A DNA stretch of 32,057 nt from Alphaproteobacteria bacterium (GTDB lineage Bacteria; Pseudomonadota; Alphaproteobacteria; Micavibrionales; Micavibrionaceae). The notes under the pieces are model-generated. The model worked only from the letters and a program-made list of their open reading frames with translations, did not search any database and was not told the DNA's origin. Every line of letters starts with the position of its first letter. Position 1 is the stretch's first letter. Both the position numbers and the translations under genes were made by a program. Below, in pieces: positions 1-7,834 of the stretch. The stretch spans positions 1 through 32,057 of the forward strand of contig JAIXWE010000090.1 in NCBI GenBank assembly GCA_027482195.1, in the 5' to 3' direction.

Positions 1-104
1 GAGAGAAAGAAAAAAAATCCGACAAAAAGAACCAAAAGAAAAAGGCGAATGGTCCATTTTACGAGAGGTGATTGTGGTTTTTTTTCAATCGGCGGAAGAT
101 ACAT
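1..104 (-). CDS. Partial CDS (N-terminus only), putative small membrane protein, truncated by window edge
   Basis: Reverse strand from ATG at 104 is open to the edge: MYLPPIEKKPQSPLVKWTIRLFLLVLFVGFFFFL...; AAGAAGGA upstream; begins 4 nt after the stop of the 109..1080 gene; one hydrophobic segment. Confidence 0.6.
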   Translation of the reverse strand, partial: MYLPPIEKKPQSPLVKWTIRLFLLVLFVGFFFFL

Positions 105-108
105 GGGG

Positions 109-1080
109 CTAATCCTTCTTTTGAAAAGGGTCGTCAACATCAACGGGAAATTGAAAGGCTTGCCAACTTTTTATCAACTCTGGCGGCAAGGGCGCTTTGA
201 TATCAAGAATATTTTGCGTGGTGGGGTGCTTAAAAATAATCTGCGCCGCATGAAGATGAAGCCGCCCATCAAGGCCGTGTTCATCAATAAGCGAAACAAA
301 GCCGCCATATTTTTCATCACCCAAGATCGGCGTGCCAAGAAGATCAGCACTATGCACACGAATTTGATGCATACGCCCCGTGCGCGGCCAAAATGCAGCA
401 AACGCAACATCATTATTGTGAGCAATAATACGGTATGATGTTCGCGATGGTTTTCCATGAATATTGTCAATGACAACCGCTTCCTTACGTGCGCCCTCAC
501 CTTTTATGATGCCACCTTCAATATCACCGCTTTGATGAGAGGGAATTGGTGAGATAAGCGCATAATAAATTTTCTTGATATCACGGCTTTCAAAAAGCTT
601 ACCCAAATTCTGGGTCATGCGTAACGAACGCGCGCATACCAAAAGACCAGATGTATCACGATCCAAACGATGCACCAAACGCGGACGTACACCTTTTTTA
701 TTGATCAAACACCCCAACATTCCATCAATATGACGGCGAATATGTGGCCCGCCTTGAACGGGAAGCCCGTAAGGTTTGTTGAGAATAAGAATTTCACCAT
801 CGTCATAAAGCGTGATTGAGTCGAGAAAATTTTTATCATCATCGTGTGGCGTGAAGGTTCCCACACGCGGCTTTTCTTCAAATGGCGGAAGTCGAACCGT
901 TTGACCAAAAAATAAACGCGTATCTGTTTTTACGCGCTTGCCGTCGACACGCACCTGACCCGTGCGCACCATTTTTTGAAGAAGCGCATAAGGCGCGCGC
1001 GGCAAGGTTTTCTTTAGCCAGCGATCAAGACGTTGACCATCGTCATCTTCCGTTACCTGAAATTGCCGCACATCTTGCAT
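109..1080 (-). CDS. RluA-family (RluC/RluD-like) 23S rRNA pseudouridine synthase
   Basis: S4-like N-terminus (DDGQRLDRWLKKTLP...VRVDGKRVK) and catalytic motif RPRLVHRLDRDTSGLLVCARS, plus RTGRMHQIRVH. Start taken as MQDVRQFQ rather than the longest ORF start. Confidence 0.93.
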   Translation of the reverse strand: MQDVRQFQVTEDDDGQRLDRWLKKTLPRAPYALLQKMVRTGQVRVDGKRVKTDTRLFFGQTVRLPPFEEKPRVGTFTPHDDDKNFLDSITLYDDGEILILNKPYGLPVQGGPHIRRHIDGMLGCLINKKGVRPRLVHRLDRDTSGLLVCARSLRMTQNLGKLFESRDIKKIYYALISPIPSHQSGDIEGGIIKGEGARKEAVVIDNIHGKPSRTSYRIIAHNNDVAFAAFWPRTGRMHQIRVHSADLLGTPILGDEKYGGFVSLIDEHGLDGRLHLHAAQIIFKHPTTQNILDIKAPLPPELIKSWQAFQFPVDVDDPFQKKD

Positions 1081-1084
1081 AAGC

Positions 1085-1981
1085 CTATTGTGCCTTATTT
1101 TGCGAGGAAGGAACACCCCAGATCCACCCCTCACATCCTAGAATTTCTTCGTGAATATTCCCGATAGTGTCATGGATGTCAGGTTGATATTTTGCAAGAA
1201 AACGAAGCCCCGCGGCTGAGATGATCGCATCGGCAAGATGATCAGTAAGATTTTGATGTGGTGCAATTTTTACACGAAAAAAACTCAAAGCCTCTTGCAA
1301 CTCTGCCCAGTCCCTTATTTTTGTATCTTTATCTTGCGCCATTTTGTGAAAAAGTCGCGGATAAATCTCGGTAATCACAATATCGGCCGCTTCACATCTT
1401 TCTTTTGAGTCATATGGCCAGATTGCAACCCGCCCCGGCATATTTTGCATCAAAGAATGTGCAAGGCGCATACCGCTCAAACCCCCTTTGCCAACTTGTT
1501 TTGGGCCAATGAGTTTAAACGGGCTTTCTGGTGAGCCCAAACCCAAAGCGGCACATTGTGTTTCAACAATACGTTGCGAGAGAGAAAAATTTTCTGGTTT
1601 CTTGCCACTATGCCAAAAATATTTTTGATATGTTTTATGAGTCCAAAAGCGTGCGGCCGAGAAATTATCTTCATCCTGACAAATTCTATGAACCCCCGCC
1701 CATAAATCTTTTGCTGTGGCATTCTTGCCAAATTGTTTTTTAACAACGGAATGCGCATAACCAAAATTACAATCAATGCCGATCAGATAACGATGACCCG
1801 GCGCAAGATTTAAAATATAATCAGCGACATCTTGGCGTGACCAAAATTTTTGCGATGGCGGCGCGATGATCTTAACGGTTGGTGATGTAAAATACGCCTG
1901 TGCCACAGCGATTGCGGGTGTTTGTACAGGCTTTAACGCACCCGACCAATCGATCGCGATGAATGTATCAAATTCTTTCAT
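1085..1981 (-). CDS. DUF429-like / RNase H-fold-like hypothetical protein
   Basis: N-terminal FIAIDWSGA, LIGIDCNFGY, EIYPRLF and C-terminal DHLADAIISAAGL, a pattern typical of DUF429 proteins (acidic residues in an RNase H-like fold). Confidence 0.6.
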   Translation of the reverse strand: MKEFDTFIAIDWSGALKPVQTPAIAVAQAYFTSPTVKIIAPPSQKFWSRQDVADYILNLAPGHRYLIGIDCNFGYAHSVVKKQFGKNATAKDLWAGVHRICQDEDNFSAARFWTHKTYQKYFWHSGKKPENFSLSQRIVETQCAALGLGSPESPFKLIGPKQVGKGGLSGMRLAHSLMQNMPGRVAIWPYDSKERCEAADIVITEIYPRLFHKMAQDKDTKIRDWAELQEALSFFRVKIAPHQNLTDHLADAIISAAGLRFLAKYQPDIHDTIGNIHEEILGCEGWIWGVPSSQNKAQ

Positions 1982-1996
1982 AAGAATTTTTGATGA

Positions 1997-3406
1997 TTAT
2001 TTAACAACAAGATTACGCTCCTGACCATTTGAGCGAATGGTGAGAATCCAACCTGGCGGCGAAATTGAATCTAAAATACGTTGCACATCTTGGCTTGCGG
2101 AGATTTTTTTGCGGTTAATGGCGACAATCACATCCCCCACGGTGACCAAGCGCGAAGCGATTGAGCGCGGTGCAAGTGCGGTCACCACCACACCGGAATC
2201 TTCATTCTTTAAACCCAATTCGGTTGCCAATGCGGGGTTAATGTTCGCAACGCGTGCACCCGACAATGGATTTTGGCCTGTAATTGTTATCTCATCACGT
2301 GCGGGTTGATCGGGCGGAGCAATCGCCTTCATCGTCACCGTATCGGGCTTTCCTTGGCGCAAGATGTTCAAATTTGCCTCACCGCCAATGGGAATCATAG
2401 CGAGGCGAAAACGCAATTCAGACGCATCACGAATTTTACGCCCGTCAATTGCAGTGACAACATCACCTGTTTTTAATCCGGCCTCACGCGCGGGGGAAAG
2501 CGGATGAAGGTTAGCGATTAAAGCGCCAGACACGCTGGACAGCCCCAATGAATTTGCAATTGCGGACGTCACGTTTTGTGCACTTAAGCCCACCCATGGG
2601 CGGATCACGGAACCACCTTTTGTCACCTGACCCGCCTTGGCCGCCGCCAAAATCGTTGCAACCATTTCTGAGGGAATTGAAAAACCAATGCCGAGTGACC
2701 CGCCGTCACGCGAATAAATGGCGGAATTAATCCCCACCACACCGCCGTCCATCGACACCAACGGCCCACCAGAATTTCCCGGGTTAATCGCGGCATCAGT
2801 TTGGATGAAGAAATTAAAATCATTGATATTGAGCGATGAGCGTGCGAGGGCCGAGACAATCCCGCTTGTCACCGTTTGCCCAACACCAAACGGATTTCCG
2901 ATCGCAAGAACAAGATCGCCAACTTGTAAATTCTCAGAAGGTTGCAGATTTGCAAAAGGAACTTTTTCATTTTTTGTATCAAGCTTTAAAAGAGCCAGAT
3001 CCGATGCCGGATCATTTAACGTGACAATGGCCGGAAATTCGCGCCCGTCACTCAACATCACCGTAATTTCACGCGCGCCCTTAATGACATGGGCGTTGGT
3101 AACAGCCAGGCCCGTGGGATCAAGAATAACGCCCGAGCCAAGCGAGCTTTCAAGGCGTTGACGCGGCACACCAAACCCGAATTGGCGCTCTAAGAGCGGG
3201 CCAAAAAACGGGTCATTGGCAAGCGGGTTAAAGCTGCGCGTCTCCACCACGCGTTTGGTGTAAATATTGACCACCGCCGGTGAAATTTTTTTGACCAAAG
3301 GCGAAAAGCTCAGCTGGATTTGCTGAGGCGATTGCGGCACTTGGGAGACTTGCGCCCAAGCGGGAAAAGCAATAAGGGAAAATAAAATCAGAATGAAAAA
3401 GCGCAT
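1997..3406 (-). CDS. Do (DegP/DegQ-like) periplasmic serine protease with PDZ domains
   Basis: Signal peptide MRFFILILFSLIAFPAWAQ; trypsin-like motifs TNAHVI, SDLALLKL, INPGNSGGPL; PDZ-like segments (SPAREAGLKTGDVVTAIDG; ...VGDVIVAINRKKI). Confidence 0.93.
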   Translation of the reverse strand: MRFFILILFSLIAFPAWAQVSQVPQSPQQIQLSFSPLVKKISPAVVNIYTKRVVETRSFNPLANDPFFGPLLERQFGFGVPRQRLESSLGSGVILDPTGLAVTNAHVIKGAREITVMLSDGREFPAIVTLNDPASDLALLKLDTKNEKVPFANLQPSENLQVGDLVLAIGNPFGVGQTVTSGIVSALARSSLNINDFNFFIQTDAAINPGNSGGPLVSMDGGVVGINSAIYSRDGGSLGIGFSIPSEMVATILAAAKAGQVTKGGSVIRPWVGLSAQNVTSAIANSLGLSSVSGALIANLHPLSPAREAGLKTGDVVTAIDGRKIRDASELRFRLAMIPIGGEANLNILRQGKPDTVTMKAIAPPDQPARDEITITGQNPLSGARVANINPALATELGLKNEDSGVVVTALAPRSIASRLVTVGDVIVAINRKKISASQDVQRILDSISPPGWILTIRSNGQERNLVVK

Positions 3407-3407
3407 A

Positions 3408-3429
3408 CCGCCAAAATAGTATTTGGCGG
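3408..3429. promoter_or_regulatory. Perfect 8-bp inverted repeat directly upstream of the Do protease start codon
   Basis: ccgccaaa (3408-3415) / tttggcgg (3422-3429), 6-nt loop; ATG of the 1997..3406 gene begins 1 nt away on the minus strand. Confidence 0.6.
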
Positions 3430-3456
3430 CAGCAAACTCAAGAATTACCGATAAAA

Positions 3457-3948
3457 TTATTCGGCTTCTTTTGATTTTTCTTTATTGGCTTTTTTGACTG
3501 ATTTTTTTGGAACCGTCATCTCATCCGCAGGACCGGCAGGAGCTTGCGCCTCGTCCATAACTTGACCGGAATCTTGACCTTTGGCCGCAGGGTCGCGATC
3601 AACAAACTCAATCACCGCCATTGGAGCCGCATCGCCATAACGAAAGCCAGCTTTCAAAACACGGCAATAGCCACCCGGACGGGTTGCATAACGCGCAGAG
3701 AGTGTTGAAAATAATTTTGCAACCATCGCATCATCACGCAATTGCGCAAAAGCCAAACGGCGATTTGCAAGACCACCTTTTTTGCCCATGGTGATGAGTT
3801 TTTCAACATAAGGGCGGAGTTCTTTTGCCTTGGGCAAGGTGGTGACAATTTGTTCATGCTTGATGAGAGCGTTCGCCATATTCGCAAAAAGCGCACGACG
3901 ATGTGATTCCGTACGATTTAATTTACGTTGTTTTAGTCCATGTTTCAT
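3457..3948 (-). CDS. rplQ: 50S ribosomal protein L17
   Basis: [46 protein letters not shown]; Lys/Glu/Ala-rich C-terminal tail. Confidence 0.98.
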   Translation of the reverse strand: MKHGLKQRKLNRTESHRRALFANMANALIKHEQIVTTLPKAKELRPYVEKLITMGKKGGLANRRLAFAQLRDDAMVAKLFSTLSARYATRPGGYCRVLKAGFRYGDAAPMAVIEFVDRDPAAKGQDSGQVMDEAQAPAGPADEMTVPKKSVKKANKEKSKEAE

Positions 3949-3973
3949 CGCGTGTCTCCTTTACGCTGGCTGC

Positions 3974-3992
3974 GGCCTTAACGGGTAAGGCC
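3974..3992. repeat. Hairpin in rpoA-rplQ spacer (7-bp stem)
   Basis: ggcctta (3974-3980) acggg taaggcc (3986-3992). Confidence 0.7.
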
Positions 3993-4002
3993 ATTTTATA
4001 TT

Positions 4003-4034
4003 CACAAGGCACGATGAAACTCCGTTACCTTGTG
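4003..4034. repeat. Inverted repeat in rpoA-rplQ spacer (7-bp arms)
   Basis: cacaagg (4003-4009) ... ccttgtg (4028-4034), 18-nt loop. Confidence 0.5.
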
Positions 4035-4037
4035 CTG

Positions 4038-4054
4038 CGGATCACCATGATCCG
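4038..4054. repeat. Hairpin in rpoA-rplQ spacer (7-bp stem, 3-nt loop)
   Basis: cggatca cca tgatccg. Confidence 0.65.
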
Positions 4055-4064
4055 AATTTTTAGA

Positions 4065-4130
4065 TGCGAACAAATTCTTCGATTTGCTTCGCGGGTTTTG
4101 TTTGCGAACAAATTCTTCGATTTGCTTCGC
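4065..4130. repeat. Two perfect 28-bp direct repeats, each an imperfect palindrome (REP-like), period 38 bp
   Basis: tgcgaacaaattcttcgatttgcttcgc at 4065-4092 and 4103-4130; within each, gcgaa-caaat / atttg-c-ttcgc are self-complementary with one bulged C. Confidence 0.9.
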
Positions 4131-4143
4131 TATCAATTAAAGA

Positions 4144-5169
4144 TTATGAAGCAAACGGATCATCCATTTTGCGGGCTAAATCTTCGATATTCTCAGGTGG
4201 CCATCCTTCGATTTGCATGCCGAGATGCAAGCCCATGATGGTCAATACTTCTTTGATCTCGTTCAATGACTTACGGCCAAAGTTTGGTGTGCGCAACATT
4301 TCGCTTTCTGTTTTTTGAACAAGGTCACCAATATAAATGATGTTGTCGTTCTTGAGACAGTTTGCGGAACGTACCGACAATTCCAACTCTTCCACTTTTT
4401 TCAACAAATTGCGATTGAATGGCAATGAGTCTTCTTCGCGGGATGATTTTACATCTTTTGGATCTTCGAAATTGATGAAAACTTGCAATTGGTCTTGCAA
4501 GATACGCGCGGCATAAGCAACCGCATCTTCCGGAGATACAACACCATTTGTTTCAACATTCATGGTGAGTTTATCGTAATCGGTGATTTGACCCACGCGG
4601 GTATCTTCTACATCATACGAAACTTTGCGTACAGGTGAAAAAATACTGTCAACCGGGATGAGACCAACAGGCGCATCTTCCGGACGGTTTTGCGCAGCAG
4701 GGCGATATCCTTTGCCCGTATTCACGGTCATTTCCATCTCAAACTTCGCACCTTTATCCAATGTGCAAATGACAAGATCCGGATTCATGATTTCAATATC
4801 CGCACCCGCTTCGATCATGCCTGCGGTTACTTCGCAAGGGCCTTCTGCCGATAAGCGCATGCGCTTTGGACCTTCAACATGCATGCGCACGGCAATAGCC
4901 TTGATGTTTAAAATAATGTCTGTGACATCTTCACGAACGCCTTCGATGGTCGAAAATTCATGCTGAACCCCAGCAATTTTCACAGCCGTAATCGCAGCAC
5001 CTTGAAGTGAAGAAAGCAAAATGCGACGCAAGGCGTTTCCAAGCGTCAAACCAAAGCCACGCTCTAATGGCTCCACAACAATTTTACCAAAGTTTTTGGT
5101 GGTGCGGCTCCGCTCAACATCCACTTTGCTCGGTTTGATCAATTCCTGCCAGTTTTTTTGAATCAGCAT
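4144..5169 (-). CDS. rpoA: DNA-directed RNA polymerase alpha subunit
   Basis: [31 protein letters not shown]-terminal domain [43 protein letters not shown]. Confidence 0.99.
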   Translation of the reverse strand: MLIQKNWQELIKPSKVDVERSRTTKNFGKIVVEPLERGFGLTLGNALRRILLSSLQGAAITAVKIAGVQHEFSTIEGVREDVTDIILNIKAIAVRMHVEGPKRMRLSAEGPCEVTAGMIEAGADIEIMNPDLVICTLDKGAKFEMEMTVNTGKGYRPAAQNRPEDAPVGLIPVDSIFSPVRKVSYDVEDTRVGQITDYDKLTMNVETNGVVSPEDAVAYAARILQDQLQVFINFEDPKDVKSSREEDSLPFNRNLLKKVEELELSVRSANCLKNDNIIYIGDLVQKTESEMLRTPNFGRKSLNEIKEVLTIMGLHLGMQIEGWPPENIEDLARKMDDPFAS

Positions 5170-5208
5170 GCCTTTTTCCTTACAGTTTAAAAATAAAAAA
5201 CCTTAAAA

Positions 5209-5232
5209 TGCCGCAGGAAGAAACCCGCGGCA
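5209..5232 (-). terminator. Terminator/attenuator-like hairpin between rpsK and rpoA
   Basis: Minus-strand RNA UGCCGCGGG-UUUCUU-CCUGCGGCA followed by UUUUAAGGUUUUUUAUUUUU; 9-bp stem with one G-U. Confidence 0.55.
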
Positions 5233-5244
5233 CACTTCAAACTT

Positions 5245-5661
5245 TTAGACGCGACGACGCTTGCGCGGACGCACACCATTGTGTGGGATCGGTGTGATGT
5301 CCTTAATGCCACGAATCACAAGCCCGATCGATTGAAGCGCACGCAAAGCGGATTCACGCCCCGAACCAGGGCCCTTCACTTCAACATCCACTTCACGCAA
5401 GCCGTGCTCTTGAGCCTTACGTCCCGCATCTTCGGCCGCAATCTGAGCCGCATAAGGGGTTGATTTACGTGAGCCTTTAAAGCCCATCGCGCCCGATGTT
5501 GACCAAGAGATTGTGTTCCCTTGCATATCGGTGATGGTCACGTGTGTGTTGTTAAAAGATGCATTGATGCGCGCAACACCCGAATGAATGTTTTTGCGTA
5601 CAATTTTTTTCTTGATGCCTTTACCGGAAGCTTTACCGGATGATTTTGGTGGGGGTGCCAT
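5245..5661 (-). CDS. rpsK: 30S ribosomal protein S11
   Basis: [48 protein letters not shown]; ends [12 protein letters not shown]. Confidence 0.98.
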   Translation of the reverse strand: MAPPPKSSGKASGKGIKKKIVRKNIHSGVARINASFNNTHVTITDMQGNTISWSTSGAMGFKGSRKSTPYAAQIAAEDAGRKAQEHGLREVDVEVKGPGSGRESALRALQSIGLVIRGIKDITPIPHNGVRPRKRRRV

Positions 5662-5692
5662 TGTTTGCTACCTTCTTAAAAGATGTCACGAA

Positions 5693-6076
5693 TTATTTCT
5701 TACCAACAGGCTTTTTGCCAGCAATCGGCTTCGCAGGACCTTTGCGTGTCCGCGCGTTCGATTGCGTGCGTTGTCCACGCACAGGCAAGCCTTTGCGATG
5801 ACGCAAGCCGCGATAGCATTGCATGTCGATCAAGCGCTTGATGTTGAGTGAGACCTCACGGCGCAAATCACCTTCGATGGGGAAGCGACCTGTTTCAATG
5901 AGTTTACGAATTTTGTTTAATTCGTCTTCAGTCAGATCTTTCATACGACGCGCAAAATCAATTCCCACTTCTGTACAAATGGTTTCCGCCGTGTGACGGC
6001 CAATACCATGAATGTAAGTCAGAGAAATGATGGCGCGCTTGTTGTCAGGAATATTGACACCAGAGATACGGGCCAT
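5693..6076 (-). CDS. rpsM: 30S ribosomal protein S13
   Basis: [53 protein letters not shown]. Start chosen at MARISG. Confidence 0.98.
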   Translation of the reverse strand: MARISGVNIPDNKRAIISLTYIHGIGRHTAETICTEVGIDFARRMKDLTEDELNKIRKLIETGRFPIEGDLRREVSLNIKRLIDMQCYRGLRHRKGLPVRGQRTQSNARTRKGPAKPIAGKKPVGKK

Positions 6077-6129
6077 TTTCGATGCTCCTTTAAGCATTTA
6101 TGCAGGAAAACCTGCGGTTGATTTCAAGC

Positions 6130-6161
6130 CGAACCGTAAAACGAAATATCGCGCCGGTTCG
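6130..6161. promoter_or_regulatory. Inverted repeat in rpsM 5' leader
   Basis: cgaaccg (6130-6136) ... cggttcg (6155-6161). Confidence 0.45.
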
Positions 6162-6199
6162 TAAGCCAATTTTTCTGACGAGAAAAAAGAAGAAAAAAT

Positions 6200-6214
6200 C
6201 CTTGTAAAACAAGG
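6200..6214 (-). terminator. Terminator/attenuator-like hairpin in the rpsM leader
   Basis: Minus-strand CCTTGT-TTT-ACAAGG followed by ATTTTTTCTTCTTTTTTCTC; lies between the candidate rpsM promoter and the rpsM start. Confidence 0.5.
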
Positions 6215-6248
6215 GGTTTAAATCTTTTGCATCGCACAGAATGGGCGC

Positions 6249-6276
6249 ATATTAATTATTATTTTCGTTAAGTCAA
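6249..6276 (-). promoter_or_regulatory. Candidate promoter for rpsM-rpsK-rpoA-rplQ
   Basis: Minus strand TTGACT (6271-6276) - 16 nt - TAATAT (6249-6254), or 17 nt to AATATG. Confidence 0.6.
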
Positions 6277-6281
6277 CTCTT

Positions 6282-6303
6282 TTATCCAAAAATCTGTGGA
6301 TAA
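6282..6303. promoter_or_regulatory. Pair of inverted DnaA-box-like sites
   Basis: TTATCCAAA (6282-6290, 8/9 to TTATCCACA) and TGTGGATAA (6295-6303, perfect TTATCCACA on minus); 7-bp inverted repeat TTATCCA-N8-TGGATAA. Confidence 0.5.
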
Positions 6304-6368
6304 GTCCAGCAATGGCTCCTTTTCTTTGTTTAGCAAGAGAAATAGCCAATTTTTACTCTCCATTAATA

Positions 6369-6387
6369 TGTTATGTATATCATAACA
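6369..6387. promoter_or_regulatory. Inverted repeat (operator-like) immediately upstream of the CHAP-like ORF start
   Basis: tgttatg-tatat-cataaca, 7-bp perfect arms, ending 2 nt before ATG at 6390. Confidence 0.5.
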
Positions 6388-6389
6388 AC

Positions 6390-7256
6390 ATGACAGACAA
6401 ATCACCGAAACGCCCCACTTCTGACTTCCCGCGCGCCGCGCAAGGAAACGTGTTGGTTGATTTTCTGAAGTTGCTTTCTTCGCAAATCCCAAGCACGCAA
6501 TCAACCCCGCAAAGCAAAGAAACGGTTGACAATGCTTTTACCCAATTTGGGGATTTCTTAACCAGTATGTTGCCCGACATGCCGGATATGCCGAGCATGG
6601 AGTCTGTTTCGAAAAACGTGCAACAGTTTTTGCGCGAAACGGGGATTACCAGTGCTATCGATAAAATTACGCCGGATAATTTTCCGACAAGCTTAAACGA
6701 TGCGAAACGCATGCTCACCGATATGCTCCCTGATTTTATGGGGTTTGGCCCAGAACGTTCACAAAAAGTGATTCAATATTCGATGAACGATGCGGCAAGT
6801 AAGGGTTATTGCGCAATGGGTGTAAGGCTAATTGGTGAAAAGTTAGGGTGGAATGTGCCGCAAGGTATCGGAAGCGCAACTGACTGGCCAACACAACTGA
6901 CAACGGAACGCGGATGGGTCAAGCTTGATGGTGTGCGCCCTGAAGACGCCCCACCCGGCTCCGTCCTTTACTTTAGTAATTACGAGGACGCCGGTAAAAA
7001 AGTGCCAGCAGGCGCAAAACCAGGATCTGGCGCATATCACGGCCATGTTGAGATTGTTTGCGAAGACCAAAATGGCGGCCGTACTTACGTTTCTGATGCC
7101 GCACGGCGTAACTATGGCGGATCTGTGCCCGGTAATTTTGGTGGCGTTTATTATTACGTCGGACCTGAAGCCGCAAAAGAATTTAATGGAACATTCTCAC
7201 CACAAAAAATGGCAACGCTGCGCCCTGATTTAGCGGCAAGTTTGGCACCGTCATAA
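6390..7256 (+). CDS. Putative CHAP/NlpC-P60-like cysteine peptidase/amidase with long N-terminal extension
   Basis: 288 aa from MTDKSPKRPT...; GYCAMGVRLIGEKLGW (Cys141), APPGSVLYF, AYHGHVEIVCED (His219), TYVSDAARRNYGG form a Cys/His CHAP-like pattern. No obvious signal peptide. Only plus-strand gene inside the ribosomal cluster. Confidence 0.7.
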   Translation: MTDKSPKRPTSDFPRAAQGNVLVDFLKLLSSQIPSTQSTPQSKETVDNAFTQFGDFLTSMLPDMPDMPSMESVSKNVQQFLRETGITSAIDKITPDNFPTSLNDAKRMLTDMLPDFMGFGPERSQKVIQYSMNDAASKGYCAMGVRLIGEKLGWNVPQGIGSATDWPTQLTTERGWVKLDGVRPEDAPPGSVLYFSNYEDAGKKVPAGAKPGSGAYHGHVEIVCEDQNGGRTYVSDAARRNYGGSVPGNFGGVYYYVGPEAAKEFNGTFSPQKMATLRPDLAASLAPS

Positions 7257-7264
7257 ATTTTTAT

Positions 7265-7834
7265 TTAATCCAAAATTTCCCGAATAGATTCGGTGACGGC
7301 TTCAACGCTTGCCATACCATCAATCTTTTTCAAAAGATTTTTAGATTCATAGTAAGGCAAAATCGGAGCTGTTTGCGCGCGATAAACATCCAAACGTTTC
7401 TTAAGCGCGTCTTCATTATCATCGCCGCGCACCGCATTTGGGTTCTCAGCCGCACGTTTTTGTACGCGCACCAATAATGCAGCTTCATCGACAACCAATT
7501 GAATCACGGCATCTAAATTTTTATTTTTTTGTGCCAACATATTATCTAAAGCTTGCGCCTGGGGCACCGTGCGCGGGAATCCATCCAAAATAAAACCCCT
7601 CGCACAATCCGGGTGATCAATACGGGTTGCGATCATGCGGATAACGATATCATCCGACACTAAACCGCCCGCATCCATAATTTGCCTCACCTCAACGCCT
7701 AACGGTGTCTCAGCAGCGATCTCAGCCCGCAACATATCCCCGGTTGAAAGTTGCTTTAAGCCCCTTTCTTCTTCAAGAATTTTTGCCTGGGTTCCCTTGC
7801 CGGCACCCGGAGGGCCCAGAAGAATAATGTTCAT
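7265..7834 (-). CDS. adk: Adenylate kinase (short form lacking extended LID)
   Basis: MNIILLGPPGAGKGTQAKILEE; GFILDGFPRTVPQAQAL; 189 aa; ATGA-type overlap with secY stop. Confidence 0.98.
   Translation of the reverse strand: MNIILLGPPGAGKGTQAKILEEERGLKQLSTGDMLRAEIAAETPLGVEVRQIMDAGGLVSDDIVIRMIATRIDHPDCARGFILDGFPRTVPQAQALDNMLAQKNKNLDAVIQLVVDEAALLVRVQKRAAENPNAVRGDDNEDALKKRLDVYRAQTAPILPYYESKNLLKKIDGMASVEAVTESIREILD

Noticed and set aside
2718-3161. 147-aa plus-strand ORF inside the Do protease gene
   Set aside because: Shadow ORF opposite a well-supported protease; no motif recognised.
4065-4130. Possible mini-CRISPR (two 28-bp repeats)
   Set aside because: Only two copies with a 10-bp gap, the unit is itself a hairpin, and there are no cas genes; fits a duplicated palindromic element better.
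4064-4318. 84-aa plus-strand ORF containing peptide repeats
   Set aside because: The repeat is the DNA-level 28-bp element read in frame; most of the ORF is antisense to rpoA.
6312-6389. Longer N-terminus (26 aa) for the CHAP-like ORF starting at 6312
   Set aside because: Runs through the inverted repeat at 6369-6387 and has no SD at 6312; not a signal peptide. Start at 6390 preferred, though an SD is not evident there either.
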